From assembly GCF_005047595.1 (NCBI RefSeq), contig NZ_SUPL01000002.1:62001-126000 (forward strand): 64,000 nucleotides of DNA, in the 5' to 3' direction. Positions within the stretch are counted from its first letter, which is position 1. Every line of letters begins with the position of its first letter. The position numbers and the translations under genes are program-made. The notes beneath the pieces were generated by a model that worked only from the letters and a program-made list of their open reading frames with translations, did no database searches and was not told the DNA's origin. The stretch comes from Pontimicrobium aquaticum (GTDB taxonomy: Bacteria; Bacteroidota; Bacteroidia; Flavobacteriales; Flavobacteriaceae). Of this stretch, positions 1 through 9,418 are shown one piece after another.

Positions 1-186
1 TAATTTGTGCTTAAAAGAGATCACTAATAAATTCCCAGAATAAAAAATACTAGGTTTTGTAACATTGATTTTTATGATTCGTCTTTTAAGAGAAGTGCTT
101 AACTAAGAGCACAAAAAAAGAAACACAAACACAAAAAATACAGCTCTATTTATAGACTTGTAGAGGTATTATTTAAAATCAACAAA

Positions 187-1404
187 ATGAAACTACTAAG
201 AATTTCAATTACAGCACTTTTTATTATTTTTTTTCATTTAGGTGTAACTGCCCAAATGATACAAAAAAAGGAGCTTACAGAGAATAATCAGCTTTTAGGG
301 TTGGGAACGCAGCATATTTTAAAATCTGAAATTTTGCAGGAAGACCGTCCAATTATCATATCGTTGCCAAAATCGTATAACAATAACACAAATGATTACC
401 CTGTTCTATATCTTCTGGATGGACTTCAAAATATCAAACATCAAGTTGGTACAGTAGAGCTTTTAACAGAATCAGGAATTATCCCTCCAATGATCATTGT
501 TGCTGTTGAAAGTTTAGATAGAGCGAGAGATTTGACCCCTTCAAATGCTGGACAAAATGTTTATGGTGGAACTGGTACCTCAGGAATACCACAAAGTGGA
601 GGAGCTCCTATATTTCTTGATTTTTTAGAAAATGAATTGATTCCTTATGTAGAAACAAATTTTAGAACACATCCCTATTGTATTTTAGAAGGTCATTCGT
701 TTGGAGGGTTGTTTAGTATATATACACTTATGGAGAAACCAGACATTTTTGATGCCTATATTGTACAATCACCTGCTTTATGGTGGAATAAAGAAGAAAT
801 GACAGTAAAGGCTAAAGAATTTTTTAAATCAAACCCTAGCTTAGATAAGTCCATATATTTTGGAATTGGTGGAGGTGATGGCTGGGGAATGCGACAGGAA
901 TTAATAAGCTATGTCGATGTTATAAAACAAAACAATCTTAAAAATCTTCATTGGAAACATGAAGAAGTTGGAGATGAAGGCCATATGGATGCTCGGTTAT
1001 TGTTGAATTATCATGGGTTGAAATCTATTTTTACCGATCTACATTCTGAAGCTTTAGAGGAAAACTTTAGTGAAGAAACATTTCTAAATAGTGAACAGCG
1101 TTTAATAGATAAGTATGGTAAAAATACAAGAAGACCAGCAGAAGATTACTTAGAGGTATATGCAAAATTTTTGGAAGAAGAAAACAATTTAGGCGCTATC
1201 ACAGTACTTAAAAGAGCTTCAGAAGCATATCCGGAATATCCAATGATATTGAATAGTTTAGCTCAGTTATATGAAAAAACTGATCAAATAGACGAAGCCA
1301 TAGAGGCTTATGAATCAGGAATTGAGATTTCAAAAAAATTCAAATTAGGACAAGAGGAAGGGTATCGAAAAGAAATTGATAGGCTAAAAAGTAATAAAGG
1401 ATAA
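187..1404 (+). CDS. Exported putative esterase with C-terminal TPR segment
   Basis: A 405-residue alpha/beta hydrolase of the Fes/IroE/esterase-D type. Residues 1-22 form a signal peptide ending in TAQ. The nucleophile elbow GHSFGG (Ser171) and the late histidine in EGHMD (His266) are visible, so a serine-hydrolase triad is intact. The family cleaves carboxyl esters, including siderophore esters; the substrate here is unknown. The last ~80 residues look like one or two TPR units, ending in a helix with an AIEAYESGIEIS pattern, which suggests a protein contact. The gene stands alone and converges on the leu operon, with a shared terminator at 1425-1452. Fold is confident, substrate is not. Confidence 0.8.
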   Translation: MKLLRISITALFIIFFHLGVTAQMIQKKELTENNQLLGLGTQHILKSEILQEDRPIIISLPKSYNNNTNDYPVLYLLDGLQNIKHQVGTVELLTESGIIPPMIIVAVESLDRARDLTPSNAGQNVYGGTGTSGIPQSGGAPIFLDFLENELIPYVETNFRTHPYCILEGHSFGGLFSIYTLMEKPDIFDAYIVQSPALWWNKEEMTVKAKEFFKSNPSLDKSIYFGIGGGDGWGMRQELISYVDVIKQNNLKNLHWKHEEVGDEGHMDARLLLNYHGLKSIFTDLHSEALEENFSEETFLNSEQRLIDKYGKNTRRPAEDYLEVYAKFLEEENNLGAITVLKRASEAYPEYPMILNSLAQLYEKTDQIDEAIEAYESGIEISKKFKLGQEEGYRKEIDRLKSNKG

Positions 1405-1424
1405 TAAATGATCCTGTAAAATTG

Positions 1425-1452
1425 AAAAAGCACCTCATTGAGGTGCTTTTTT
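1425..1452. terminator. Bidirectional intrinsic terminator
   Basis: An A-tract (1425-1429), the stem GCACCTC (1430-1436), a 3-base loop, the stem GAGGTGC (1440-1446) and a T-tract (1447-1452). The symmetric A/T flanks let it serve both convergent genes, the esterase and leuB. Confidence 0.85.
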
Positions 1453-1469
1453 AATATAAAGAATTTACT

Positions 1470-2588
1470 TTATATGATGGTTGATTGCCCTAAATGTATG
1501 TTCGTAAAATTAAGGTTAGAATCGTTAGGATGTAAAATATAATCTTCAATAAAATCGCCTACTTTTTCTGTAGTCACGTTATCATGTTTCGTGTTAATGT
1601 CTTGTGTTGTAATATGTAATTTTAATGATTTTTCTACAGCTATTCGTATTAGGTTAGCTTCTGTGTGTAAATTAAAATGGTCTAATAACATCGCAGCAGA
1701 TAAAATAGACGCAATTGGATTGGCAATACCTTTGCCTTTAGCTTGTGGAAATGAGCCATGAATAGGCTCGAACATCGCATACTTATCTCCTACAGATGCC
1801 GAAGCCAATAAACCAATAGAGCCTCCAATAACACTAGCCTCATCGCTAATAATATCACCAAACATATTTTCGGTTAAAATCACATCAAACTGTTTTGGGT
1901 TTAATATCATTTGCATCGCAGCATTATCAACAAATAAGAAATCTAATTCTACATCTTTATAGTTTGTCGCAACTTCAGTGACCACTTTTCGCCATAAACG
2001 AGAACTTTCTAATACATTGGCTTTATCAACTAAAGTTACTTTATGTTTTCTGGATTGTGCCGCTTTAAAAGCTAAATGCGCAATACGTTCAATTTCTTCA
2101 CGAGAATATTCGCATAAATCGGATGCCACATTACCATCGTCGCTTAAATGTTTTTTTCCAAAATAAATACCTCCAGTGAGTTCACGATAGATGCTTATAT
2201 CTGTGCCTTTAATAATATGTTTTTTCAAAGGTGATTTGTCAATAAGCGTATCATAGGCTTTTACAGGGCGAATGTTTGCATAAAGTCCTAATGACTTACG
2301 TAAACGCAATAAGCCTTGTTCTGGGCGTACTTTTGCAGAAGGGTCGTTATCATATTTTGGGTCGCCAATAGCTCCAAATAAAATAGCATCTGTGGTTTCA
2401 CATACATCTAATGTTTCTTCTGGCAATGGATTTCCAGTTTGATCAATGGCGATGGCACCAACAGGAGCATAGGTAAAAGTAAAGGTATGGTCAAACTCCA
2501 TAGCGATAGCTTTCAAAGCTTTAATAGCTTGATTGGTAACCTCTGGTCCAATTCCATCTCCTGGTAAAACAGCAATATTAAGTCTCAT
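1470..2588 (-). CDS. leuB: 3-isopropylmalate dehydrogenase
   Basis: A 372-residue enzyme of the isocitrate/isopropylmalate dehydrogenase family. It oxidises and decarboxylates 3-isopropylmalate to the precursor of 2-oxoisocaproate using NAD+. Visible signatures are the N-terminal LPGDGIGPEV, the substrate-binding arginine region RLRKSLGLYANIRP, the metal/substrate motif in NMFGDIISDEAS and the cofactor motif EPIHGSFP. Length is normal. It is the last gene of the minus-strand leuA-leuC-leuD-leuB operon. Unlike the tight leuC-leuD junction, it is separated from leuD by ~190 bases of palindromic repeat, so its expression may be partly uncoupled. Confidence 0.97.
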   Translation of the reverse strand: MRLNIAVLPGDGIGPEVTNQAIKALKAIAMEFDHTFTFTYAPVGAIAIDQTGNPLPEETLDVCETTDAILFGAIGDPKYDNDPSAKVRPEQGLLRLRKSLGLYANIRPVKAYDTLIDKSPLKKHIIKGTDISIYRELTGGIYFGKKHLSDDGNVASDLCEYSREEIERIAHLAFKAAQSRKHKVTLVDKANVLESSRLWRKVVTEVATNYKDVELDFLFVDNAAMQMILNPKQFDVILTENMFGDIISDEASVIGGSIGLLASASVGDKYAMFEPIHGSFPQAKGKGIANPIASILSAAMLLDHFNLHTEANLIRIAVEKSLKLHITTQDINTKHDNVTTEKVGDFIEDYILHPNDSNLNFTNIHLGQSTII

Positions 2589-2593
2589 AGTAT

Positions 2594-2611
2594 TTCCTGC
2601 GAAAGCAGGAA
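2594..2611. repeat. Small GNRA-capped hairpin
   Basis: TTCCTGC (2594-2600), loop GAAA, then GCAGGAA (2605-2611), just upstream of leuB. It resembles the short GCGAAAGC-type palindromes scattered in many bacterial genomes. Confidence 0.6.
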
Positions 2612-2653
2612 TCTTATCCTACTTTCTATTATTTAATTTTTTGTTCTTTTTTT

Positions 2654-2775
2654 GGCGTTACCTTTCGTTTGCACTTCAGGTCGCGCTTTCCGTTTTATCT
2701 TTTTGTTTGTTCTCGATACTTGCTTTGCAAACTCGAACTGACAACAAAAAGGATGTCACTGCAATCGCTAACGCA
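2654..2775. repeat. Nested palindromic intergenic repeat between leuD and leuB
   Basis: The outer ends are inverted (GCGTTA at 2655-2660, TAACGC at 2769-2774). Inside lies a stem ATCTTTTTGTT (2697-2707) facing AACAAAAAGGAT (2743-2754), with one wobble. The loop of that stem contains, on the minus strand, a TGTCAGTTCGAG...GTATCGAGAA unit that matches one end of the inverted repeat at 18678-18799. It therefore looks like one dispersed element containing a second. The element resembles repeats I associate with flavobacterial genomes. I see no supported protein in it. Confidence 0.6.
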
Positions 2776-2779
2776 ATTA

Positions 2780-3367
2780 TCAGAAATGTTCAGCTTCAAA
2801 AGTTTCAATTTGTTCTTTCTTGCTCAATAAATAGTCTATATCATCATAACCATTTATCATACATGTTTTTTTGTAAGCATCTATATTAAAGGCTTCTGAA
2901 ACATCAGAATTTGAGATAGAAATGGTTTGATTTTTCAAATCAACCACAATTTGTGTTTCTGGTTTTGCTTCAACCGTTTCTAATAATATCTTTAAAAAGC
3001 CTTCAGAAATTTGAACAGGAAGTAAACCATTATTTAAGGCATTACCTTTAAAAATATCAGCAAAAAAGCTGGACACAATAACTTTAAATCCATAACCAAC
3101 TAAAGCCCAAGCTGCATGTTCGCGGCTTGAACCACATCCAAAATTATCTCCAGCAACTAAAATGCTTCCTGAATATTTAGGATTGTTTAAACTAAAATCC
3201 TTATTAATGTTTCCGTGTTTATCAAATCGCCAATCTCTAAACATATTGTCTCCAAACCCTTGCTTGTCAGTCGCTTTTAAAAAGCGTGCAGGAATGATTT
3301 GGTCTGTATCTACATTTTCAATGGCTAATGGAATAGCTCTCGATGTAAGTGTTGTGAATTTTTCCAT
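2780..3367 (-). CDS. leuD: 3-isopropylmalate dehydratase small subunit
   Basis: A 195-residue swivelling domain of the aconitase superfamily. With LeuC it isomerises 2-isopropylmalate to 3-isopropylmalate. Characteristic segments are [14 protein letters not shown] near the N-terminus and the substrate-specificity stretch [15 protein letters not shown] in the middle. Length is typical for bacterial LeuD. One base separates it from the upstream leuC stop, indicating translational coupling for a heterodimer. Its own stop codon lies immediately beside the palindromic element at 2654-2775. Confidence 0.97.
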   Translation of the reverse strand: MEKFTTLTSRAIPLAIENVDTDQIIPARFLKATDKQGFGDNMFRDWRFDKHGNINKDFSLNNPKYSGSILVAGDNFGCGSSREHAAWALVGYGFKVIVSSFFADIFKGNALNNGLLPVQISEGFLKILLETVEAKPETQIVVDLKNQTISISNSDVSEAFNIDAYKKTCMINGYDDIDYLLSKKEQIETFEAEHF

Positions 3368-3368
3368 A

Positions 3369-4772
3369 TTAAGCCAATTCTAAAGTTTCTATATCTTTTG
3401 TAACATCTACAATTTTTCCAGCAACTGCTGTAGCAGCAGCAACTAAAGGGCTTGCTAAAATGGTTCTTGAACCTTGTCCTTGTCGTCCTTCAAAATTTCT
3501 ATTGGATGTTGACACACAATATTCGCCTTGCGGAATTTTATCATCGTTCATGGCTAAACAAGCTGAACAACCTGGTTGGCGTAATTCAAATCCAGCATCT
3601 TCAAAAATGTCTTTTAAGCCTTCATTAATTATTTGAGCTTCTACTTGTTTACTTCCAGGTACTAACCAAGCTGTGACATTATCAGCTTTTTGTTTTCCTT
3701 TTATAAAGTTAGCAGCCACTCTAAAATCTTCAATTCTGGAGTTGGTACAACTGCCAATAAACACATAATTGATTGGCTTATCAATTAGTGATTCACCAGC
3801 TTCAAAATTCATGTATTCCAATGATTTTTTAAAGGATGCATTGTCGTCAACAGGAATGGTTTCAGAAATTTTAATTCCCATTCCAGGATTGGTTCCGTAA
3901 GTTACCATTGGCTCAATGTCTGCCGCATCAAAGTAATATTCCTTATCAAAAACAGCATCTTCATCAGTCGGTAAGGTTTTCCAATAGGCTACTTTTTTGT
4001 CAAATGCTTCACCTTTCGGTGAGAATTCTCGACCTTTTACATATTCGAAAGTGGTTTCATCAGGAGCTATCATTCCACCACGAGCTCCCATTTCAATACT
4101 CATATTACAAACAGTCATTCGGCCTTCCATACTCATGTTTTCAAAAACATCGCCTGCATATTCGCAAAAGTACCCTGTGCCTGAATTAGTGCCTAGCTTT
4201 GAAATGATATATAAAATTACATCCTTAGGTAATACACCATTTTTAAGCCTACCATTAACTGTAACTCTTAAACTTTTTGGTTTTGTAAGCAGTAAACATT
4301 GACTGGCAAAAACTTGTGCTACTTGACTGGTTCCAATGCCAAAGGCTATAGTCCCAAAAGCGCCATGTGTTGAGGTGTGACTGTCGCCACAAACCATGGT
4401 CATTCCTGGTTGAGTGATACCTAATTCTGGAGCCATCACATGTACAATACCATTATATTTATGGCCAAGTTCGTAAAGTGTAATTCCGTTTTTTTTGCAG
4501 TTTTCTGAAAGCTGTTCGAGTTGCTTTCTTGATAATTTGTCCTTAATAGATAAATCCTGATTTAAGGTTGGTGTATTATGGTCTGCAGTGGCCACAATTT
4601 TATTTGGTCTATAAATAGGAATTCCGCGAGCTTCTAATTCGTTGAACGCTTGGGGACTTGTGACTTCATGTATTAAATGTTTGTCTATATATAAAATTTG
4701 CGGCCCATTTTGAGCCGATTCGACGACATGAGCATCCCAAACTTTATCGAATAATGTTTTTTTAGTTGTCAT
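3369..4772 (-). CDS. leuC: 3-isopropylmalate dehydratase large subunit
   Basis: A 467-residue aconitase-type catalytic subunit holding a [4Fe-4S] cluster. The three cluster cysteines are visible: Cys342 in GSCTNSR, and Cys402 and Cys405 in [10 protein letters not shown]. The [13 protein letters not shown] segment (about residues 128-140) is also typical. It works with LeuD in the second step of leucine synthesis. It sits 83 bases downstream of leuA and one base upstream of leuD. Normal length with no missing key residue. Confidence 0.97.
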   Translation of the reverse strand: MTTKKTLFDKVWDAHVVESAQNGPQILYIDKHLIHEVTSPQAFNELEARGIPIYRPNKIVATADHNTPTLNQDLSIKDKLSRKQLEQLSENCKKNGITLYELGHKYNGIVHVMAPELGITQPGMTMVCGDSHTSTHGAFGTIAFGIGTSQVAQVFASQCLLLTKPKSLRVTVNGRLKNGVLPKDVILYIISKLGTNSGTGYFCEYAGDVFENMSMEGRMTVCNMSIEMGARGGMIAPDETTFEYVKGREFSPKGEAFDKKVAYWKTLPTDEDAVFDKEYYFDAADIEPMVTYGTNPGMGIKISETIPVDDNASFKKSLEYMNFEAGESLIDKPINYVFIGSCTNSRIEDFRVAANFIKGKQKADNVTAWLVPGSKQVEAQIINEGLKDIFEDAGFELRQPGCSACLAMNDDKIPQGEYCVSTSNRNFEGRQGQGSRTILASPLVAAATAVAGKIVDVTKDIETLELA

Positions 4773-4855
4773 TTATTAATAATCAATTATCATTTAGCTT
4801 TCAAGCTGTAAATAAATTTGCCCTGTTATAAATCTACCAAAAGCCTATTATAGGC

Positions 4856-6031
4856 TCAAGTTGAAATTATTTGTTGGTAAACCTTACTGGTTTCTATAAT
4901 TTGATGAATATCGTTATCATTGATTTCTTTCTTTTTATCTGCAAAGGTTAAGAAATTTGCATATACTTCATCCAATTGTAACTTGGTTAGTTCATAACCA
5001 ACATTTTTTGCTCTATATGCTAAAGCTGCACGACCACTTCTAGCAGTCAATACAATGGCAGATTCTGTTACACCAACTTCTTTAGGGTCAATAATTTCAT
5101 AGGTTTCACGATTTTTAATCACACCATCTTGATGGATGCCAGAGCTATGTGCAAAAGCATTAGCACCAACGATAGCTTTGTTTGGTTGTGTGTAAATTCC
5201 CATACTATCTGATACTAATTGACTGATGCCATAAAGCATTTCCGTTTGAATATTAGTATCTAAATTAAGGTAAGGATGTTGTTTTAAAATCATCACAACT
5301 TCTTCTAAAGCTGTGTTCCCTGCACGTTCTCCAATACCATTTATGGTACATTCAATTTGACGTGCACCATTAATAACACCTTCAATGGAATTTGCAGTCG
5401 CTAAACCTAAATCGTTATGACAGTGACAAGACAAAATCGCTTTTTCAATGCCTTTTACATTCTCTTTTAAGTATTTGATTTTTGCACCATATTCATGTGG
5501 TAAGCAGTAGCCTGTTGTATCAGGAATATTTAATACGGTTGCACCTGCTTTTATAGCTGCTTCGCAAACACGAGCTAAATAATCATTGTCTGTACGTCCT
5601 GCATCTTCAGCGTAAAACTCAACATCTTCGACAAACGATTTTGCATAACTTACAGCTGCATAGGCGCGTTGAATGATGTCTTCTCTGTTGCTTTTAAATT
5701 TGTGAATGATATGAGAGTCAGATGTACCAATTCCAGTATGTATTCTTGGTTTTTTTGCATATTTCAAGGCTTCAGCGGCGACTTTTATATCATTTTCAAC
5801 TGAACGAGTTAAACCGCAAACTGTTGCATTTTTTACAGTTTTTGAAATTTCTTCAACCGATTTAAAATCACCTGGACTTGATACTGGAAAGCCAGCTTCT
5901 ATTATATCAACACCTAAAAAATCTAGCTGCTCTGCAATCACTACTTTTTGTTCAGTATTTAATTTACAGCCTGGAACTTGTTCGCCATCTCTGAGGGTTG
6001 TATCAAAAATTTGTACTTGAGAATTCGACAT
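4856..6031 (-). CDS. leuA: 2-isopropylmalate synthase, short form without regulatory domain
   Basis: A 391-residue HMGL-like TIM-barrel enzyme that condenses 2-oxoisovalerate with acetyl-CoA, the committed step of leucine synthesis. Visible are TTLRDGEQ (Arg14, Asp15), the metal-binding HCH pair (His203, His205) in SCHCHNDLG, and the GERAGN motif. It is ~120-170 residues shorter than enterobacterial LeuA and ends soon after the barrel and linker helices. The C-terminal LeuA dimer/leucine-feedback domain appears absent. Operon context (leuCDB follow) argues against homocitrate or citramalate synthase. First gene of the operon, divergent from the gene at 6182. Confidence 0.92.
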   Translation of the reverse strand: MSNSQVQIFDTTLRDGEQVPGCKLNTEQKVVIAEQLDFLGVDIIEAGFPVSSPGDFKSVEEISKTVKNATVCGLTRSVENDIKVAAEALKYAKKPRIHTGIGTSDSHIIHKFKSNREDIIQRAYAAVSYAKSFVEDVEFYAEDAGRTDNDYLARVCEAAIKAGATVLNIPDTTGYCLPHEYGAKIKYLKENVKGIEKAILSCHCHNDLGLATANSIEGVINGARQIECTINGIGERAGNTALEEVVMILKQHPYLNLDTNIQTEMLYGISQLVSDSMGIYTQPNKAIVGANAFAHSSGIHQDGVIKNRETYEIIDPKEVGVTESAIVLTARSGRAALAYRAKNVGYELTKLQLDEVYANFLTFADKKKEINDNDIHQIIETSKVYQQIIST

Positions 6032-6181
6032 TTCTTAAAAATATATTTCCGTATTGTAATACGAATTTATATTTTGGATTATTCAAAGTATTATTTGACT
6101 ATCATTTAATTACGATGTTAAAGCAAGTATTATTGTGTTTAAAACACTAAAAAACAGCTATTTAAATAAATAAATTACACT

Positions 6182-7732
6182 ATGACTAAAGAGCAAAAAG
6201 ATAATCTATTTGTACTTGTAAAGTCGCTGTCAAAATCAGAGAAAAGACAGTTTAAGCTTTATGTTGGTCGTTTGGGTGTAAATGAAGATTCAAAATTCCT
6301 ACTATTATTTAACCTTTTAGATAAGATGGATGATTATGATGAACAGGTCATTTTAAAAAAGGGTATTGTTAAAAAACAACAACTTTCAAACTTAAAAGCG
6401 CATCTCTATAAACAAATATTAGTAAGCTTAAGGCTTAATCCGCTTCATCAAAATATTAGAGTTCAGATTCGTGAACAATTGGATTTTGCGACTATTTTGT
6501 ATCACAAAGGACTTTATAAACAAAGTTTAAAAATTCTTGATAAGGCAAAAACTTTAGCTTTAAATTACGAAGAAAAAAACATTGCATACGAGGTTCTTGA
6601 ACTCGAAAAAATTATTGAATCTCAATACATAACACGAAGTATCAGTAATCGCGCTGATGAGTTGACTATTCAGGCAAAGGAGCTAAATAGACAGAATTTG
6701 TTAGCGAGTAAACTCTCTAATTTATCGTTACAACTTTATGGATTGTTTCTTAAAACAGGCTATGTAAAAAATGACGAAGAATATAAACGTGTTACAAAAT
6801 ATTTTAACGCAAGATTGCCTAAATACGACATTAAAGAACTTGGTTTTAGGGAAAAACTGTGGTTGTATCAGTCGTATTTATGGTACAGTTTTTTAGTGCA
6901 AGATTTTTTGTCATGTTATAAATATTCAAGGAAATGGGTAGATTTATTTTACGAACAGCCAGAGATGATGAAGCTAAATCCAGTGTTTTTCTTAAGAGGA
7001 AATCAGTACTTGTTAGAAGCACTGTTTTTTATTAGACATCATAAAAAATTCAAAGAAGCCTTAAATAAATTGGAGGATATAACACAGGAAAAATGGTTTC
7101 CTAAGGACGATAATGTGCAAAGCTTAACTTTTTTATATGTGTATTCTAATAAGTTTAATTTGCATTTCATGGAAGGTACCTTTAAAGAGGGTTTGCCTTT
7201 GGTTGATGAGGTGTTAACTGGAATTAAAGAGCACAGAACTAGGATTGATGAGCATCACATAATGGTGTTTTATTACAAGATTGCTAGTTTGTATTTTGGA
7301 ATTGGTGAAAACAGAAAGTGCATTGAATTTTTAGATAAAATTATTAGTAATAAATCGCTTTCCATGCGAGAAGATTTATTGTGTTTTTCACGAGTTTTAA
7401 ATTTAGTAGCACATTATGAAGCTGGACTAGACTACAATTTGGATGCCTTAATTAGAAGTACATATAAGTTTTTAATACGTATGGAAGACTTGTATGAAGT
7501 GCAAAAGGAAATGATAAAATTCTTAAGAGTTTTAGGTGATATTTATCCGCATCAAATTAGAAGAGAGTTTATAAAACTTCATAGAAAATTAAAAACTTAT
7601 GAAGATCATCCATACGAAAGTCGTGCCTTTTTGTATTTAGATGTTATATCGTGGCTTGAAAGTAAAATAGAAAATAAATCGGTAGATTTAATAATTAGAG
7701 AAAAATTTAAAGCAAAAAATAAATTATTTTAA
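6182..7732 (+). CDS. Helical-repeat protein of unknown function
   Basis: A 516-residue, mostly helical protein rich in Lys, Leu and Tyr. It has no signal peptide and no membrane segment, so it is probably cytoplasmic. The N-terminus (about residues 1-85) is a charged helical region with a KSLSKSEKRQFK stretch, followed by degenerate TPR-like helix pairs. I recognise it as a conserved Bacteroidota hypothetical but can assign no reaction. It is transcribed away from leuA and ends before the riboswitch of the methionine operon. Scaffold or regulatory roles are possible but unsupported. Confidence 0.6.
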   Translation: MTKEQKDNLFVLVKSLSKSEKRQFKLYVGRLGVNEDSKFLLLFNLLDKMDDYDEQVILKKGIVKKQQLSNLKAHLYKQILVSLRLNPLHQNIRVQIREQLDFATILYHKGLYKQSLKILDKAKTLALNYEEKNIAYEVLELEKIIESQYITRSISNRADELTIQAKELNRQNLLASKLSNLSLQLYGLFLKTGYVKNDEEYKRVTKYFNARLPKYDIKELGFREKLWLYQSYLWYSFLVQDFLSCYKYSRKWVDLFYEQPEMMKLNPVFFLRGNQYLLEALFFIRHHKKFKEALNKLEDITQEKWFPKDDNVQSLTFLYVYSNKFNLHFMEGTFKEGLPLVDEVLTGIKEHRTRIDEHHIMVFYYKIASLYFGIGENRKCIEFLDKIISNKSLSMREDLLCFSRVLNLVAHYEAGLDYNLDALIRSTYKFLIRMEDLYEVQKEMIKFLRVLGDIYPHQIRREFIKLHRKLKTYEDHPYESRAFLYLDVISWLESKIENKSVDLIIREKFKAKNKLF

Positions 7733-7749
7733 ACTTTACCGAAAAAAAT

Positions 7750-7781
7750 TTGGTTATTAAATAATTCTTTCTGAATATTTG
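7750..7781 (+). promoter_or_regulatory. Likely promoter of the SAM-riboswitch methionine operon
   Basis: TTG at 7750-7752, a 21-base spacer, then AATATTTG at 7774-7781. This fits the Bacteroidota housekeeping pattern TTG-N17-23-TAnnTTTG with one mismatch. It lies ~30 bases before the riboswitch aptamer. Confidence 0.5.
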
Positions 7782-7812
7782 CGCTCACAAAGTTCAAAAA
7801 CTTACTGAAATG

Positions 7813-7930
7813 TTATCAAGAAAGGTGGAGGGAATAGACCCTGTGAAACCTTAGCAACCCTTTAGTAATAAAGAAGGTGCTAAATTCTACCTAAAAAAGC
7901 GATTCATTTATCGTGGATTTGGATAGATAA
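7813..7930 (+). promoter_or_regulatory. SAM-I (S-box) riboswitch
   Basis: The aptamer reads TTATCAAGAAAGGTGGAGGGA, then GACCCTGTGAAACCTTAGCAACC, then AAGGTGCTAAATTCTACC and a closing GATAA. P1 is TTATC (7813-7817) with GATAA (7926-7930). The AAGAAAGGTGGAGGGA kink-turn strand, the GAAACC core and the GGTGCTAAATTC strand are all canonical SAM-I consensus. It precedes metY and a full methionine pathway, as expected for SAM repression. The rest of 7733-8054 holds the promoter upstream and two hairpins downstream; no gene is seen there. Confidence 0.95.
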
Positions 7931-7935
7931 CTCAA

Positions 7936-8015
7936 ACGTAATTACTCATCTGTAATTACGTAATTTCTTATAACATTTTTCTATTAAGTACGCTTCAAAA
8001 TGAAGCTTATTTGAC
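7936..8015 (+). promoter_or_regulatory. Putative expression-platform hairpins of the SAM riboswitch
   Basis: Hairpin A: ACGTAATTAC (7936-7945), loop TCATCT, GTAATTACGT (7952-7961), 10 bp. Hairpin B: GCTTCA (7992-7997), loop AAA, TGAAGC (8001-8006), followed only loosely by T-rich sequence. Neither has a clean uridine run, so whether control is by termination or another mechanism cannot be decided from sequence. Confidence 0.4.
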
Positions 8016-8054
8016 TTTTTGGTTTAATTATTTATTAACTCAAAAATTAGAAAG

Positions 8055-9353
8055 ATGAGTACACAAAAATTTGCAACAAAAGCGTTGCACGCAGGACACG
8101 ATGTTAGTCAAAATGGAGGAACAAGAGCAGTTCCTATTTATCAATCAACAGCGTATGTTTTTAATGATTCAGACCATGCTGCTAATTTATTTGCATTAGC
8201 AGAACCAGGAAACATTTACACGCGAATCAACAATCCAACAAACGACATTTTAGAGCAACGTTTGGCAGCTTTAGAAGGTGGAATTGCAGCAGTTGTAACT
8301 GCTTCGGGAACATCTGCAATTGCTACATCTTTACTAACGCTTTTAAAAGCAGGTGACCATATTGTAGCTTCAAGCAGTTTGTATGGTGGAACTTACAATT
8401 TGTTAAGTGTCACTTTACCAAGACATGGTATTACAACCACATTTGTCAACCCTTCTAATCCTGAAAACTTTAATAAAGCAGCTCAGGAAAACACGAGAGC
8501 ATTTTTTATTGAGTCTCTTGGAAACCCTAAATTAGATGTACTGGATATTGAGGCTATTTCTAAAGAGGCAAGAGCATATAAAGTGCCATTAATTGTTGAT
8601 AATACAGTAGCAACGCCTTATTTATTAAATCCTATAGAGTATGGAGCTAACATCGTTATACATTCGTTGACTAAGTATATAAATGGAAACGGAACAGCGC
8701 TTGGAGGTGTTATTATAGATGCTGGAACATTTGATTGGAGCAATGGTAAGTTTCCTGAATTTACAGAACCATCAGCTGGTTATCATGGTTTGGTCTACAG
8801 CGAAGCTTTAGAGGCTGCTGCTTTTATTGCTAAAGTTAGAATAGAAGGACTTCGTGATTATGGAGGAGCGTTAAGTCCGTTTAACGCCTTTCAAATCATT
8901 CAAGGATTAGAAACTCTAGAGTTGCGTATAAAAAAGCATAGTAGTAATGCTTTAAATCTTGCCAAATGGTTGCAGGAACAACCAGAAGTTAATTGGGTAA
9001 ACTATCCAGGTTTAGAAACTAGTAAGTATAAAGATTTAACAAGAAAGTATTTACCAAATGGACAAAGTGGTATTGTAACCTTTGGAGTTCATGGTGGTTA
9101 TGAGGCAGCTAAAACAATTGCAGATAAGACTGAACTATTTTCTTTATTAGCAAACATTGGTGATACTAAATCTTTAATAATTCATCCTGCAAGTACAACA
9201 CACCAGCAGTTAAATGACGAAGCTCAAGAAGCTACAGGTGTTACTAAAGATCTCATTAGGCTGTCAGTTGGAATAGAAAATATTGAAGATTTAAAGGCTG
9301 ACTTAAAAGCAGCTTTTAAACTTATAAAAGAACCATCCAAAATTTTAGTTTAG
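8055..9353 (+). CDS. metY: O-acetylhomoserine sulfhydrylase
   Basis: A 432-residue Cys/Met-metabolism PLP enzyme that makes homocysteine from O-acetylhomoserine and sulfide. Starting as STQKFATKALHAGHD, it has the MetY-type length and the insertion typical of this subgroup after the lysine. The PLP lysine is Lys207 in HSLTKYINGNG. The N-terminal YTRINNPTND segment and C-terminal LIIHPASTTHQQL are family hallmarks. It is the first gene behind the SAM-I riboswitch and is followed by a terminator hairpin at 9361-9401, so part of the transcripts may stop after it. Confidence 0.93.
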   Translation: MSTQKFATKALHAGHDVSQNGGTRAVPIYQSTAYVFNDSDHAANLFALAEPGNIYTRINNPTNDILEQRLAALEGGIAAVVTASGTSAIATSLLTLLKAGDHIVASSSLYGGTYNLLSVTLPRHGITTTFVNPSNPENFNKAAQENTRAFFIESLGNPKLDVLDIEAISKEARAYKVPLIVDNTVATPYLLNPIEYGANIVIHSLTKYINGNGTALGGVIIDAGTFDWSNGKFPEFTEPSAGYHGLVYSEALEAAAFIAKVRIEGLRDYGGALSPFNAFQIIQGLETLELRIKKHSSNALNLAKWLQEQPEVNWVNYPGLETSKYKDLTRKYLPNGQSGIVTFGVHGGYEAAKTIADKTELFSLLANIGDTKSLIIHPASTTHQQLNDEAQEATGVTKDLIRLSVGIENIEDLKADLKAAFKLIKEPSKILV

Positions 9354-9360
9354 TTCTCTT

Positions 9361-9401
9361 GAACAGGTATGCTTATTTATTGAGTGTGCCTGTTCTTTTT
9401 T
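9361..9401 (+). terminator. Intrinsic terminator between metY and the MetX-AK-HSD fusion
   Basis: The stem GAACAGGTA (9361-9369) pairs with TGCCTGTTC (9387-9395), 9 bp with one wobble, followed by T6. Being inside an otherwise co-directional gene cluster, it probably lowers expression of the downstream genes rather than ending the operon completely. Confidence 0.7.
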
Positions 9402-9418
9402 AACATTAAACCAGACCA

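Noticed and set aside
1-186. Gene or regulatory RNA in the first 186 bases
   Set aside because: AT-rich sequence with no sizeable frame, no clear hairpin-terminator and no convincing TAnnTTTG promoter box.
2533-2889. 118-codon plus-strand frame spanning the leuB start, the repeat and the leuD end
   Set aside because: It is antisense to two real genes at both ends and crosses a palindromic repeat; composition is low-complexity Phe/Leu/Ser and no family resemblance is seen.
6032-6181. Possible leucine leader peptide upstream of leuA
   Set aside because: Minus-strand ATG frames here are short and contain no leucine run; the only hairpin (CGTATT/AATACG) has no clear uridine tract after it.
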